From the NCBI GenBank assembly GCA_000697665.1, contig KL197717.1, positions 414,761 to 478,760 on the forward strand: a stretch of 64,000 bases of DNA. The letters are read 5' to 3'. The notes beneath the pieces were generated by a model that saw only the letters and a list, made by a program, of their open reading frames with translations, searched no databases and was not told the origin of the DNA. A program made the position numbers and the translations under genes. The DNA comes from Jaapia argillacea MUCL 33604 (lineage: Eukaryota > Basidiomycota > Agaricomycetes > Jaapiales > Jaapiaceae). Shown one piece after another: positions 32,578 through 44,046 of the stretch; the first letter of the stretch is position 1, and every line of letters begins with the position of its first letter.

Positions 32578-35500
32578 ATGGCACCTCGATCACCAACGCT
32601 GCCGATACATCGAGATGACCTTGGACAGCGAACCAGGTTCGATAAACCACAGCAAAGGGGTGCCTTTATAAACTGTGAGAGGTTTTATTTGTCGTAAATT
32701 GGCTGACGATTGATTTAGTCTCCGAACTCAAGTCTGGAGAGAACTTGTGAAAAGATTTACGGTCTCTTCGACAGGAGCCCCCACCGATGGAATGGGTGAT
32801 GATAGCGAAACTAACGCGTCGGTGGCTGCCGCCTTTCCGGCCGCGCGAAAGCAGGCCGGGACAGAGAAAGACGGTGGTGATTGGTTTGTCAATGAGGTCG
32901 TGCTGACCGGCGAAGACGATCAACACTACCGTCTTGACAGGGAAAAAGCTGCGATTCGACCAAGCGAGTCACCTTCTAGTTCACTATACAGAGGTACATC
33001 TGGAGGCATACATCAATATCAAGGTGGTGTCCTAGAATGGCTCCGATGGCGCTGTTGGCCGGCTGTACTACTGTTCTTCGACCCGAAGTTTGAGGATTCA
33101 GACCGGGAGACTGAATTCCAGAAGCACTTTTGGTTCTCAAGCAAAGCCTTAAGTTTGTGGGTACCATTCCTCGTCATCCCTCCATGGAAATTATATGTTT
33201 CAAATTTAGCTATGGGTCACTCTATCTAATCCTCAATTGGGTGCTGTATCTAATCATGGATCGCTCGGTGACCCACTATGAAAAAGTCAGCCCCACCTAC
33301 GATAATCGATACGCTGCTGATACACTCCCCAGATCACTTATTATGGAGGTTTGACTTTTTTCACGCTCCCTATCCCGTTCATGGTGGCGGCGAATTTCCC
33401 TCGCAAGTATGGCATATTCTTCCAGATATGGTTCTGCATTGCAGTGTGGTATTGCGGCATCACCGAGGTGATTCAAATGAAGCAATGTGGCTTTTACACC
33501 GACGATAAATGCGGCGGAAAAGTAGGAATCCGGAATCCGATCTTCGAATCCAGAACTGACTTACCAATAGGACTTTTTGGCCATGTGTTTGTTGGAGCCC
33601 CTTGGCTGTCAACCTCAGGCTAACTGGATGTCTTTGCAGTGTACTACAACACCGCGTTACCGGCAATGATGATGTTCATCGTGTCAAGGCGGTTCTACAA
33701 CTTCATCGCCCAACTGGTCGTCTTGATCCTATTTCTGGTTCTTGTGGTCCCCATTCAGGCATTATTTGTTCGGAACGTCATAAGCTTCGTGAGTTGCTGC
33801 GCGTATGCTGATAGTTGGTGCTGATTGACTTTCCGCTTATAATCTAGATTATATTCTCTATATTCATCCAGGGTCTTAATTATGCTCGGGAGATGGGGAG
33901 TCTCAGTTTGACTCGGATTACTTCCTCTAGATCTTATTGTTCTGTTCTTTAGACTGAACGAAGGATTTTTCTGCTCAACGCTCAGTTGAAGGACGCCTAT
34001 CGGGCCCAACAAAAAGCTCAGATTGCCGAGTCGAAGGCATCTGATTCGAAGCGGCGCTTCGCTTCATATATTTTTCACGAGGTACGCTCTCTTTGAGCTA
34101 TCCAATGTTAGACCCTAATGCCTGTTAATCCAGGTTCGCGTGCCTCTGAATACAGCAATGCTCGCATATCAAAATCTACGATCCAGCAATGGATTCAAGG
34201 ACGAACATAACAATAGCATTGAAATATATGCTCTCGAAGTGTCCTTGACTATGATGCAGCAGGTTCCGATCCATTAACCCGTGTTGTCCGCCCTCTCATA
34301 TTGAAGTCTTTGCTTTCCAGGTTTTGAACGACGTTCTAGACCTCCAAAGTATGTATCCTATCAGTATGAAATCGCATCCTTTCCTCAGGATGGCCTTTTG
34401 GTTCCAGAGATGGATGCTGGAAAGTTCGAAAGCTCTCCTCGGCCTTTCCCTCTCCACCGCGCCATCAATTCGATCATGGGACCCATAGCTGTGGCGACAA
34501 CAGCAAAATCGCTTAACCTCAGGGTCGATTTTGATGAGCGCATCGATCAAGTATCGTCTCCGTACAATGCCTCTGAAGGCGTATGGGTTGTTGGGGACGA
34601 GATTCGGCTCCGTCAAGTCCTAACAAACCTGGCATCAAACGCTGTCAAGTTCACACCGGAGGGCAATGGCGAGGTTAGGGTCACTACGAGATTGTTGGCG
34701 CCGTTACCGAGGAGTAAACCTGACTCAGAACTTGAAGTATCTGATGAATTAGCAGTGGATAATCCCTTGCTCCGTCAAATTGATGGCAAGTGTGACATGC
34801 TTGTTGTCAGGATTGAGGTTCAGGATGGAGGTCCTGGTAGTGAGTCCCACCCACTTCATCTTTGATATCTTCATTAAGAGCCACTATTTTAGTTCAGCCA
34901 TCAGATCTGGTTGACAATAGGTTGTTCCAGCCATTTGTCCAGGTGGGTACTGTCTCGCAACGTCATATGATGTTCCTGATCTTTGTCTCAGACCAGAGTT
35001 GGGAAAAGGGATGGGAGTGGTGCGTTTCCCTTTGTAAATACCTCATTCTATCCTCACATCGTTTGCCTAGGTTCCGGACTTGGTCTAGCGATCGTCCAAC
35101 AAATAGTTTCGCTCAGTGGGGGGAGATTGGTATGCATCCCATCCAACATCCGCAACTGTGTTCGTTGACCGGGTTCACCAGGGAGTTCAATCCCGTAAGG
35201 GAGATGGAGCGATGTTTTGGGTCGAGTTTTCATATCCCATGGCCACGATTGCAGATGTACAAGCTACTCGGAACACGCACACAACCACTCCAACACCCCC
35301 TATTTCTCTTATTCCGACCCAAACGTTGACGCTTGACCCAAGGATATACGCTATCGATAATGAGTTTATGTTCCCTCTGACAATGCCTGCACTGAAACGA
35401 AGCCGAAGTTCGCCACCGCGCACACGCCCATTGCCTTCGATGGATGCTATGCATGGGATGGCTACTTCACCTCAACCGCCACTCCACCATAATACATCTC

Positions 35501-36210
35501 CCGCTCTCCTGGAACAAGTCTCCGCCAAGGGAGAGGCATCCACTGATCTCATACAGACCGATGACGCCCTTCGCATACTTGTTGTCGACGACGATCCCCT
35601 GACAAGAACGTTAATGACTAGGTACGCCCTTGAAACGCGACGCGTCGGCACGTTTTTTCCTGATTGTTGTCCCATAGGATGTTGGCAAAGCTTGGTTGTG
35701 TTGTTGAAACCGCGGACGATGGACGGCAATGTCTGGATATCCTGTTGAAACCCCCACTTGATGGTGTCCCTCCGCGGTCTTTTGATCTGGTTAGTCTGGA
35801 TAACCAGATGCCAGTTATGACTGGCGAAGAGACTGTGAGGGAGTTACGATCATTAGGTCGAAAGGATCTCGTCGTGGGTTGTACTGGTGAGTCTTTGTAA
35901 TCCTTTGTGTTTCGAGATCAGAATGCTTAGGTTATGAAAATTAGGAAATGCGCTCACGGAAGATCAGGTCGGTTGGCATTGAGATGTCCAGAGAATCATA
36001 CTGACATGTTGTATACGTACAGGCCAGTTACATGGAGGCTGGTGCGGACCGCATCCTCACTAAACCCATCATGATCAAGTAGGTTCAGGCGAACCTTTAT
36101 GTGGTACGAACATTACTCATTACTCGGGTTGTTGGACGTGGTTTGTTAGGGATTTGAAACCCTTGTTGGAGATTGCTCGGGAGAGGCGGTTGGAAAGAGC
36201 TGGCGTCTGA
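32578..36210 (+). CDS. Membrane hybrid histidine kinase with receiver domain
   Basis: The start MAPRSPTLPIHRDDLGQ precedes many exons. An acidic, Ser-rich cytosolic N-terminus is followed by LRWRCWPAVLLFFDPKF. A multi-helix membrane region comes next (LYLILNWVLYLIM; DRS spliced to ITYYGGLTFFTLPIPFMVAA; FQIWFCIAVWYCGITEV; LVVLILFLVLVVPIQALF). After a coiled linker (ERRIFLLNAQLKDAYRAQQK) comes the H-box FASYIFHEVRVPLNTAMLAY. Then follow MMQQVLNDVLDLQ, the N-box LTNLASNAVKFTPEG, the G-boxes VQDGGPG and GSGLGLAIVQQI, and a Pro/Ser-rich linker. The receiver domain reads RILVVDDDPLTRTLMTR, SLDNQMPVMTGEE (phospho-acceptor Asp) and RILTKPIMI (conserved Lys), ending ERRLERAGV. All key kinase and receiver residues are present. 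The layout is common in Agaricomycetes; the signal sensed is unknown. Confidence 0.9.
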
Positions 36211-36525
36211 TGTGCGGCACGTTTGTCGTTGGATTATTTGGACCGCGTACTTTTATTGTCTGGTGCCAGAGGCAGTTATTGATGTATGGTGACTAGGATA
36301 TGCTGGGGGTAATCATAATAGTATTGAGCCTCAAAGACATTCAGGTATATGCACTTGTTCTCGACGGCCACTGCCAACTGGCGGTGCAAGATATTGAAGG
36401 GGCCTACAATTTCCCACGACAAGCCATTCGTTGGTCACTGACCAACGTCCAACTTGTCGCTGGCAAACTTCTTCGACTCTTATACCTCCCCCTAATCGTA
36501 TAGTCCATACGTTCTTTTGACCAAC

Positions 36526-38936
36526 ATGACAGACGCAGGTAAGCAAACCAACCTGTTCTTAGTGTCGGAACCACCACTAATGGTTGGACCTTCAACATCA
36601 TTTTCTGGCACATTGTGGACCCTGTATGGTGTCGGGCATGCGTGGTGGAATACTGGGTGTATGCGGGTTTCAGGCTTCTTCAAAGGAACGTCTGCAGAAC
36701 AAGATAGGCGGTTCTCTGATAAGGAGCTGAAGTTGTTGAAGAGTATGAAGTTTCCTCCAACTTTTGACAAAAAGGTTCGTTGGACCAATCTCTCCCTTCT
36801 TACATGTCTTGATGGTGCTATGATTTCTCTTCAGGTGGATATGAGAAAAGTCAATTTGGACGTTATCAAACCTTGGATAGCGAAACAGTTAACGGAGATG
36901 AATGGGGTGGAGGATGATGTGGTTGTTGAGTATGTACAGAGTTTGTTGGAGGATAAGGCTGATCCAGTACGTCCATCTCCCCTTCCCTTCTCCCCTCCAT
37001 CCAACAACTGACCCACCCCCAACGTAGACTCCCGACCCCAAAAAAATGCAAATAAACCTAACAGGTTTCCTAACCACCCAAACCGCTCCATTCATGATCT
37101 CCCTCTGGGACCTCCTACTCGAAGCACAAGAATCCATCGGCGGAGTTCCTAAACGGTTTATTGAAGAGAAGAAGGAAGAGATGAGGAGGGCTGGGGAGGG
37201 GGATAGGAGGGCTATTGGTGAGAGGGATCGAAGGGGCTTTGCGGATTCGAGAGGTGGGGATGGGGGGAGGAGTTTTGGGGATAGAGATGGAGGGAGAGGA
37301 GGGTATGGGGGAGGGAGGGGGGATGATAGAGGTAGGGGATTTAGAGGGCGGGGGAGGGGGAGGGGGAGAGGTGGGTATGGGGGAGATGATAGGGATAGGG
37401 CCAGAGATGGAGGGTGGGGTGGGAGAGGTGGTGTGAGTTCTTTTCTTGACTCTTTGTTTGCGTTTTGTCGCTATTTTCTCTTTACGGAATTTGCTTTGCG
37501 CCTTTCTGGAACCTTGCATCTTCGTCCTCCTAGCTTTTACGAGGCTTTTCCTCTCTTCATGCATTTTTTCCACATTATCAACGACTATTCTAACAATCAC
37601 CTCATGTGCATAGCGTCCACGTTATCAATCAAGATCACCACCACCAAATCGTCGTCCTCGGCCCCCTTCACGTTCGAGGTCAAGATCCCGTTCTGGGTCT
37701 GAAAATTTTTCGACTAGGAGTTCGAGGTCGAGGTCGAGGACTCCGCCTGCTGGTGGTGGGAGGAGAGGTGGGAGCCCTGGACCTGGGAGGAGAGGTAGTC
37801 CTCCTGGTAGGAGGGCAAGTCCACCTGGGAGAAGAGCGAGTCCTCCTGTGACTAGGAGAAGGAGTCCGCCGCCGAATAGTAGGAGAAGTCCACCCCCCAA
37901 TAACAGGAGGAGTCCACCCCCCAATAGCAGGAGGAGTCCACCACCGAATAACAGGAGAGCTTCACCTCCAGGTCGCGCGAGTCCACCTATGAGTAGGAGA
38001 GGTGGGAGTCCAAATATAAATAGGAGAAGAAGTCCGCCGCCTTCTAATAGACGCCGTTCACCTTCTCGATCGAGGACTCCACCTGGGAATCGTCGAAGGT
38101 CGCCTTCGATGTCAAGTCGGAGGAGGTCACCTCCACGTCGTCGGTCTCCTTCACCTTCGGCACGTCGTCGGTCGCCTTCGCCTTCGGCTCGTCGTCGTTC
38201 CCCACCTCCATCACGTCGTTTCCGTGATTCACCGCCTAGGAGAAGGAGGAGTGTGAGTGATAGTTCTCGGTCTCCACCGCCTCCTCGTGGTGGTAGGTTG
38301 CCACCTCCTCGGGACGAAGGGAGGGGCGGCAGGGGAGGAGGAGGAGGGGGCAGGAGACGGTCTCCACCGATCTCAAGATCTCCGCCTCCGCCTGCTAGGA
38401 GGAGGCGGGTTAGGTCTAGTTCGAGGAGCTCGGAGGATGGGAGTGCTCCGGTTAAGTCTAGGGGTAGTCCTCCTGCTTCTAGTAGGAGGGATTCGAGTAG
38501 GAGTGGGAGGGATACCAGTCGAAGCAGGAGTCGTAGCGTTAGTGTTGGGAGGAGAGGGGGGAGCCGGAGTCGGAGTCCAGTTGGGAGGTATGGGGGGAGG
38601 GCTAGAGGTAGCAGCAGGGAGAGGGGTGGGAGGGAACGAGGCGGGAAGGAGAAGGAGAGGATGGATGTTGACACTGCGAATGCAGGTGGTGCGGGTGGGG
38701 AATTGAAGATTAAAGGACAGGCTAGGAGGGATAAGGAGAGAGGTGCCAATGATGGCGATAGGATGGAGGTCGATGGTGGTGGCGGTAGTGTCAGGAAAGT
38801 GGGGAATGGAGAGTTGGAGAAGAGGGAGAGTGAGTTGAAAGAGAGGGCTTTGAGGAATAAGGTTGTTAGGAGTCGGAAGGCTGGGTCTGGGTCTGGTGGT
38901 GCAGGAGGGGAGGGGAGCGGGAGCGGGAGTGGATGA
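36526..38936 (+). CDS. SRRM1-like splicing coactivator (PWI plus RS domain)
   Basis: The short first exon MTDA joins within a Gly codon to GFFKGTSAEQDRRFSDKELK, the family hallmark. The PWI domain follows: MKFPPTFDKKVDMRKVNL, VIKPWIAKQLTEMNGVEDDV, VVEYVQSLLEDK, MQINLTGFLTTQTAPFMISL and WDLLLEAQESIGGVPKRFIE. Then come an RGG/GRGRG-rich stretch and a very long RS/RRSPPP domain to the stop at 38934-38936. In metazoans SRRM1 (SRm160) bridges spliceosomal complexes and the exon junction complex and binds nucleic acid through the PWI fold; the same role is inferred here. Introns interrupt the PWI part and one splits the RGG part (about 37433-37613). Within the RS domain a 24-bp unit coding RRSPPPNS/N is repeated in tandem at about 37855-37970, so length may vary between strains. 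Confidence 0.92.
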
Positions 38937-39298
38937 AGCTCGGTGAGGAGGGTGGGTTAGATTGTGGTGGCGGGGACAGTTGTTGAGTTTGTTTGCTTGT
39001 TATTTTCTGATATGCTACATGATTCTTTTGATATTTGCTGTTACTTATTGATGTGCTTATTGTGTACACAGTTTGCCTGCGACAATATACACGTGTCATG
39101 GAGTGAGCGGGCAAACCGCGGGGGTGACGGCAAACCCTAACCACAACGGCGACTGAAATACCACGGCTGCGCTGTCAGCAACGGTGCTCGGAGTGGAGGT
39201 GTAATTATAACTTGCCTACTCACACACAAACAACCGCCTCACAGCACGCGGCTGCGCGCACTTCAACTTCTGACTTCTGACTCCCACTCCCACCTACC

Positions 39299-40191
39299 AT
39301 GGCCACGACCATGGTGACACCATCGGGAACCGTTACCCTCACCACTTCGTTCCCCACATCCACCTCATCCACCAACGGCAACAGCAATGGCGGTCCATTT
39401 AGCGTCACTTCCCATCTCTCTTCTTTCCTGTTCGCAGCAGTCATCATAGCCATCGCGCTATGTTTTGCGTGTTTGGGGTGTATAATGTCGCCTAGGAGGA
39501 GGAGGTTGTTGGCTGCTAGGAGGAGGGCGGCTTGGGCTCGGAACGGCGCTGTTGGGGTTGGGGGCCCGGGCGATCCTTGGTCGGCTAGTGGGCCGTGGAC
39601 AACTGAAGAGTTTGGGGGGTTTGGAGCGTTTGGAGGGAGGAGGGAGGTGGAGGAGGAGAAGAAGAGGCCTCAGTTTTGGGATGTTGAGTTTGGGAGTGAG
39701 AAGGTTGGGAAGTGGGAGGATATGCTTGTGAGTTTTGTGTGCGATGGGGTGGATGATTTGACGATGGGAATTGTGTTTGGTTGTAGCCTCTTTCAGCTTT
39801 TACTTCAATTCCCCTTGAACATCTAACTACCTCTACCGCCACCTCACTACCAAACCAACAAACTCAAACCCAAGCTCAACAAACCCCATTCCGCTTCCTC
39901 CTCCCATCAAAACCTTCCTCCCCTCCCCCAACAAACCCCCAACCACTGGCCCAACCGGAACCATCCATAGTACAACTAACAGTCCTAGTAGCTCTCCCCT
40001 CTTCCCAACGCCACACCAAGTCATCGCATTACGAAGAGGAGTCAGAAAAAGGTTTGGGTTCGAACGGGGATGTCGTTTTTGGTGTGGCGGAAATACCGGT
40101 TAGAGGAGGACCTGGTCGGATTTTGGGTTTGGAGAAGTTGAAGGAGGCTACGGCTGAGGGTAGGGATGGGGATGGGGATGTTTGGCGGTGA
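39299..40191 (+). CDS. Small single-pass membrane protein of unknown function
   Basis: Exon 1 starts MATTMVTPSGTVTLTTSFPT, a Ser/Thr-rich outside segment. One hydrophobic helix (SSFLFAAVIIAIALCFACLG) and a basic stop-transfer patch (SPRRRRLLAARRRAAWARNG) follow. Exon 1 ends ...FWDVEFGSEKVGKWEDML. The donor GTGAGT pairs with the acceptor TTGTAG, giving PLSAFTSIPLEHLTTST in phase. The downstream CAG would shift the frame and stop at once. The C-terminal part contains VQLTVLVALPSSQRH and DVVFGVAEIPVRGG, ending GDGDVWR. The layout parallels the protein at 1331-2028. A 120-bp fragment of this gene, from the exon 1 end into the intron, is duplicated at 46315-46434. Confidence 0.75.
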
Positions 40192-40490
40192 TGACACGTA
40201 GGCGTGTGTGGATTTGATGATGTACGTCGCATTTAACACAGTTGTGGACCATCGTGCTGAATGGTACATTTTGACGAAATAGATTTGTACGCCCCCCGCT
40301 CATGATTTGATATATGATACCGGACATGTTGTATTGTAGACTCCTTGGTTTAGTTGGACTAACGACTTGTTTTTTGGATCTGGATCGTTGGCCGTCTAAT
40401 TCCAACCGTTTTGTGGACCGGTCGATACGGCCTCTCCATTGGATGACCTAATCTCTGTCCGGACTACATTATCCTCCCCATTTTCTGCAT

Positions 40491-42260
40491 GTCCGTCGGT
40501 ACCGCTCAACAATATTGCCCCTTGGGCAGGGCAGGCGCTTGCCGTTCCGAACGTGCGGCATCTCGTATCATACATTCTAATGTTGGCCACACTAATAATA
40601 ATGTCGAACTACAGTCTGAGATAGGGTACCTAACTAGTGTCCAGTAACACAATCCGTGCAATCTATAAATCTGACGAAAGCCTCCGTTTGAGCGAATTCT
40701 AGGATCAATCAAAGCAGACCTCCCTCCTAAACACGAAAATTCGTCGAACAGACGTTTTATCCCAGCGGATCAAAAGCAGGGCAAAAGCCAAACATCACGT
40801 CGGTTCACTTGCCACTCTCCTCCAACTCCACCTTCCCCTTCTCATCAGCTTCCTCCACCTCCAAAACCTCCCCACTCTTCCTCATCTTCCTCTCCCTCAA
40901 CCTCTCCCTTCCCAGCCTTCTTCAAAAGCTCATCATCCTCCCTATCCAACCTATGCTGCCTTATCAACACCACCGAAGCCAAAAAAGCCGTGGCGGTACA
41001 AGCAACAGTCAAATAAAAAACACCTTTAAATCCCTTCGTATACCCCTCCACAATCTTCATCTTATCCTCCGCGCTCAAAGTCAATCCAGCGACGTTGGGG
41101 TTATTAATGCTCGTTGGGCCGTTTAATATGGTAGAGACTTGAGACGGTGAGAGGTTTAGAGGCCTGAGCGAAGCGTGGAGGGAGTTGTTGAAGATAGAAG
41201 CGCAGATGGCTAGAGTTAGAGTCGAACCGAAGAGTCTGACAAGGTTGCGGACGCCGGTTACGACTACCATTTCGTGTCGTGGGACTGCGACTTGTGCTGC
41301 AATTAGCGATCTAAGGAGCATACAGTGTGAGGATTGAATGACGATAGAAGAAGATCCGGAGGGGAAACTGACGTTTGGAATGTGAATCCTGAAGATAGAC
41401 CCGCCATCAATAGGATTCCGGCAATTTTCCCGGTGGAAGAACTCCCGTCTATTTTGGATAATAAACTTTGTGCGATCGTCCATAATGCGATGCCGGTGAC
41501 GATGAAGGGCTTGTATATCCCTGTTCTATTTGTTATTTGACCTAGTAGCGAGAGGGGGGCGTGAGGCGTGCCAAGGAGACCCTAACCCGATTGAATTACT
41601 CACCTATTCCGAACACCACAAAGGCTGAAAGGGAGTGGAGCAGTGAGTGTCGTGATTCCGGCAGCTTTCGAAAGGAACTTCAGCAATGTGTGCGAGGAAT
41701 GGGAGCATTAGTACACTCGAAGTTATGGGTGAACTTCCTCGGACTAGTTGTAGGAATTGAGGGATGTAATATAGAATCTACGAGCGCAAACTCGATCATG
41801 ACGAATATTGAGATCGCTTAACATGACTTACTGCGAAGAAAGTCATGCCGCTAACTCAAAGCGACCATCAGCCATAACACCAGAGAAGGAAAAGTGCGGA
41901 GACACACTTCATCAGAGTCGCGATATATACTCCCGAAACAGTACTGTGCTTGAATGTATGCAGTATCGTCATTTCGTGAGTAGTGGTGTCTCCTCATTTA
42001 CCAGAGGGCGCAAGCATTCCTGGGATGATAGGCAACTTTGGCCATTTCGCTTCCCATAGTGGGAACACGGCAACGGTAGCACCCAATATCAAAGGAACCA
42101 AGACTTGCGCCGAAATCCATGGATATGTAACATCACCCCTGTTCCATCCAAACCAATCAAAATTCGATGGATCGAGTAGAGGTGTGTCAAAAGCGAACGT
42201 AACATGTCAAGCCAAGCTGATGACCTCACAACCGTTATTTTTGCTGGAAATTTCCAGATA
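40491..42260 (-). pseudogene. Truncated copy of the DHA2 transporter gene (3' half)
   Basis: This is a diverged copy (roughly 5-8% by eye) of 46444-48213, in the same orientation. It keeps the last exons, including SLIAAQVAVPRHEMVVVTG, SVRNLVRLFGSTLTLAICAS and FKGVFYLTVACTATAFLASV. The 5' half of the transporter is missing: homology stops at 42255-42260, where unrelated sequence of the inverted arm begins. The acidic tail is frame-shifted relative to the intact gene by one extra base. It cannot make a full transporter. Confidence 0.85.
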
Positions 42261-42269
42261 ATGTCGAGG

Positions 42270-42350
42270 TTTGTGAGCCACGGGTGCAGCCCGAGTCGTT
42301 CTGGGATTCGGATTCAGAACCCTAACCCACTAGGCTGTAAGTTCTCCCTG
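42270..42350 (-). other. Possible tRNA-derived (SINE-like) B-box sequence
   Basis: On the minus strand the stretch GGGTTAGGGTTCTGAATCCG, continuing AATCCCAGAA, resembles a T-arm with a weak B box. The mirror copy lies at about 58040-58120. No convincing A box or poly-A tail is seen, so the assignment is tentative. Confidence 0.25.
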
Positions 42351-43969
42351 TTATTGTTAATGTCAGAGAAGCATGGACGAGGCCGAAGAAGGGCATAGGC
42401 CTACCTAAGAACATGACCGAAGGTCAGTAGACTTCCGTTTCAGTCCCGAGGCACGAGCGAGAATCAGCGCTCGAGGTCGAGGTTGAGAGGGATTATCTGC
42501 GGAGGCCTCGAAATTGAATTAGCCATCGTCAGGTGAGCAATTGTACACATGGATCAAAGACTGCCGTCGAAGATCATTCTCGAGATGAAGGTCTCCTGAT
42601 CGACTGTGGGGGGACTCCTTCGAATGCTAGAGATAAATCCACCCCTCAAAGGTGGGGTGAAACTTAGGTCCGGAAGTCAGCAGACCTGAACACCTTGAGG
42701 GGAATAAACCTTCTTCAGGTGAATTCGAGCCGACAAGACGAATCCCTAAAGAGGCGCTCCAATCGAATGGAAGGGATAATGAAAGGGCCTGAAGGATCAG
42801 GGGTGAGGCTGTGGCAGTACCTAAGGTGAATGGAAAAGTACGCGAAGATTGGGCCCGGTAGACAGATAAGAAGGGCCTTAAGAGCGGAGAAAAGAAGAGA
42901 AAGGTGGAGAGGTGGAGAACAAATCCTCCATTTGGTGACAACGTGCAAGTGTGTGCCTGCTGAGCTCCTAAGAGCCGCCCTCGTGCTCGTTTCTTGACGT
43001 CGAAGCCTACAAAGTTGGACACCTTCGGCGATAGTCAGCGTTGGCACAGCTGGTTCGTTCTCGGGGCAACACTCGAAAATGAACAACCTGCAGTCGTGAA
43101 CATCGATGGGCATCGACCCTCGTATAGTTTGGGTCACGGTGAGGGGAGCCGAACAGGAGGAACTAGGACCAGCACCACGTGGTTGTATCAGCGTCCGCGC
43201 GAAACAGCCTCACTGTACCTTGGCTCCAAACATAAACTCTCAACTGGACCCCTTTCTAGAGAGTCACATCTTCTTCACTGTCAACATCTGCATCCAATCG
43301 ACTGCGCATTATATCTCAGTGATGGCCGTGGTCATGAGATTGACCACCTCAACATCCTTTCGTTGATTACAACCTTGCATTTTCTCGTTCCACCAGCGCT
43401 TCAACGTTTCAACTCCCAATGGGGCAAGTAATGAACGATCATCCTTCTATCAGTTGCTGGATTTGAGAAATAGATGCGACCAGCCAAAGTCGCTGGATCA
43501 ATGTTACACCAGCTCTGTCGTCTCTTTTCCTAATGTCGACTGCATCCGTCCTGCACTTCTACATGGGTACTAAGCTCACCCATTAGAGATTACGAATGAA
43601 TCCAAAGTTCCAAATTTTCCATACAGTATGAGGCCTAAGGACATTCCGATTTTCCAGGGTCTCCCTCTATGTGCAGCTTAGGTGGCCCTCGACTCTCAGA
43701 CTTCGCTGGCTTCCCTGTCCAAATATCCAGGCACCTGATTAAACAGGGAACCGGTGAGTCCATTCGCCCGTGCAGTAGACTTATTATTGAAAGAGTCCGC
43801 TCGATCGAATCTTCGCAGCGACGCCCAGTGATCAGCGCCGTGGAGCTTGGCATCCTAGCCCTTCCCAATGGGATAGAGAAAACGGCGACAGAGTTCAAGG
43901 GTGTGCGCCTTGAAACCGCACTTGTTCGGTCCAGGATACAAAGTTTTGCAAAAGAATTTCCTCGAGATG

Positions 43970-43978
43970 TATATAAAC
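43970..43978 (+). promoter_or_regulatory. TATA box of the left family B gene
   Basis: TATATAAAC lies about 75 bases before the ATG at 44047. The same element is preserved in the inverted copy (about 56420, minus strand), supporting real promoter function in both. Confidence 0.55.
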
Positions 43979-44046
43979 ACCCTATGCAAAGTGATGCTCT
44001 CTATCTCATACTCTGACCATCCTCTAGTCAACGCACCACAATCACA

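Noticed and set aside
37625-38749. 374-codon open frame antisense to the SRRM1 RS domain
   Set aside because: It is a Leu/Pro/Gly-rich mirror of the RS repeats (RRSPPP codons read backward). The sense strand has clear family motifs.
42627-43137. 131- and 140-codon overlapping frames kept open in both inverted arms (also 57209-57770)
   Set aside because: In a hand comparison of 339 bp, 13 differences gave 7 missense changes in the better frame, with no clear constraint and no motif. Low divergence alone keeps the frames open.
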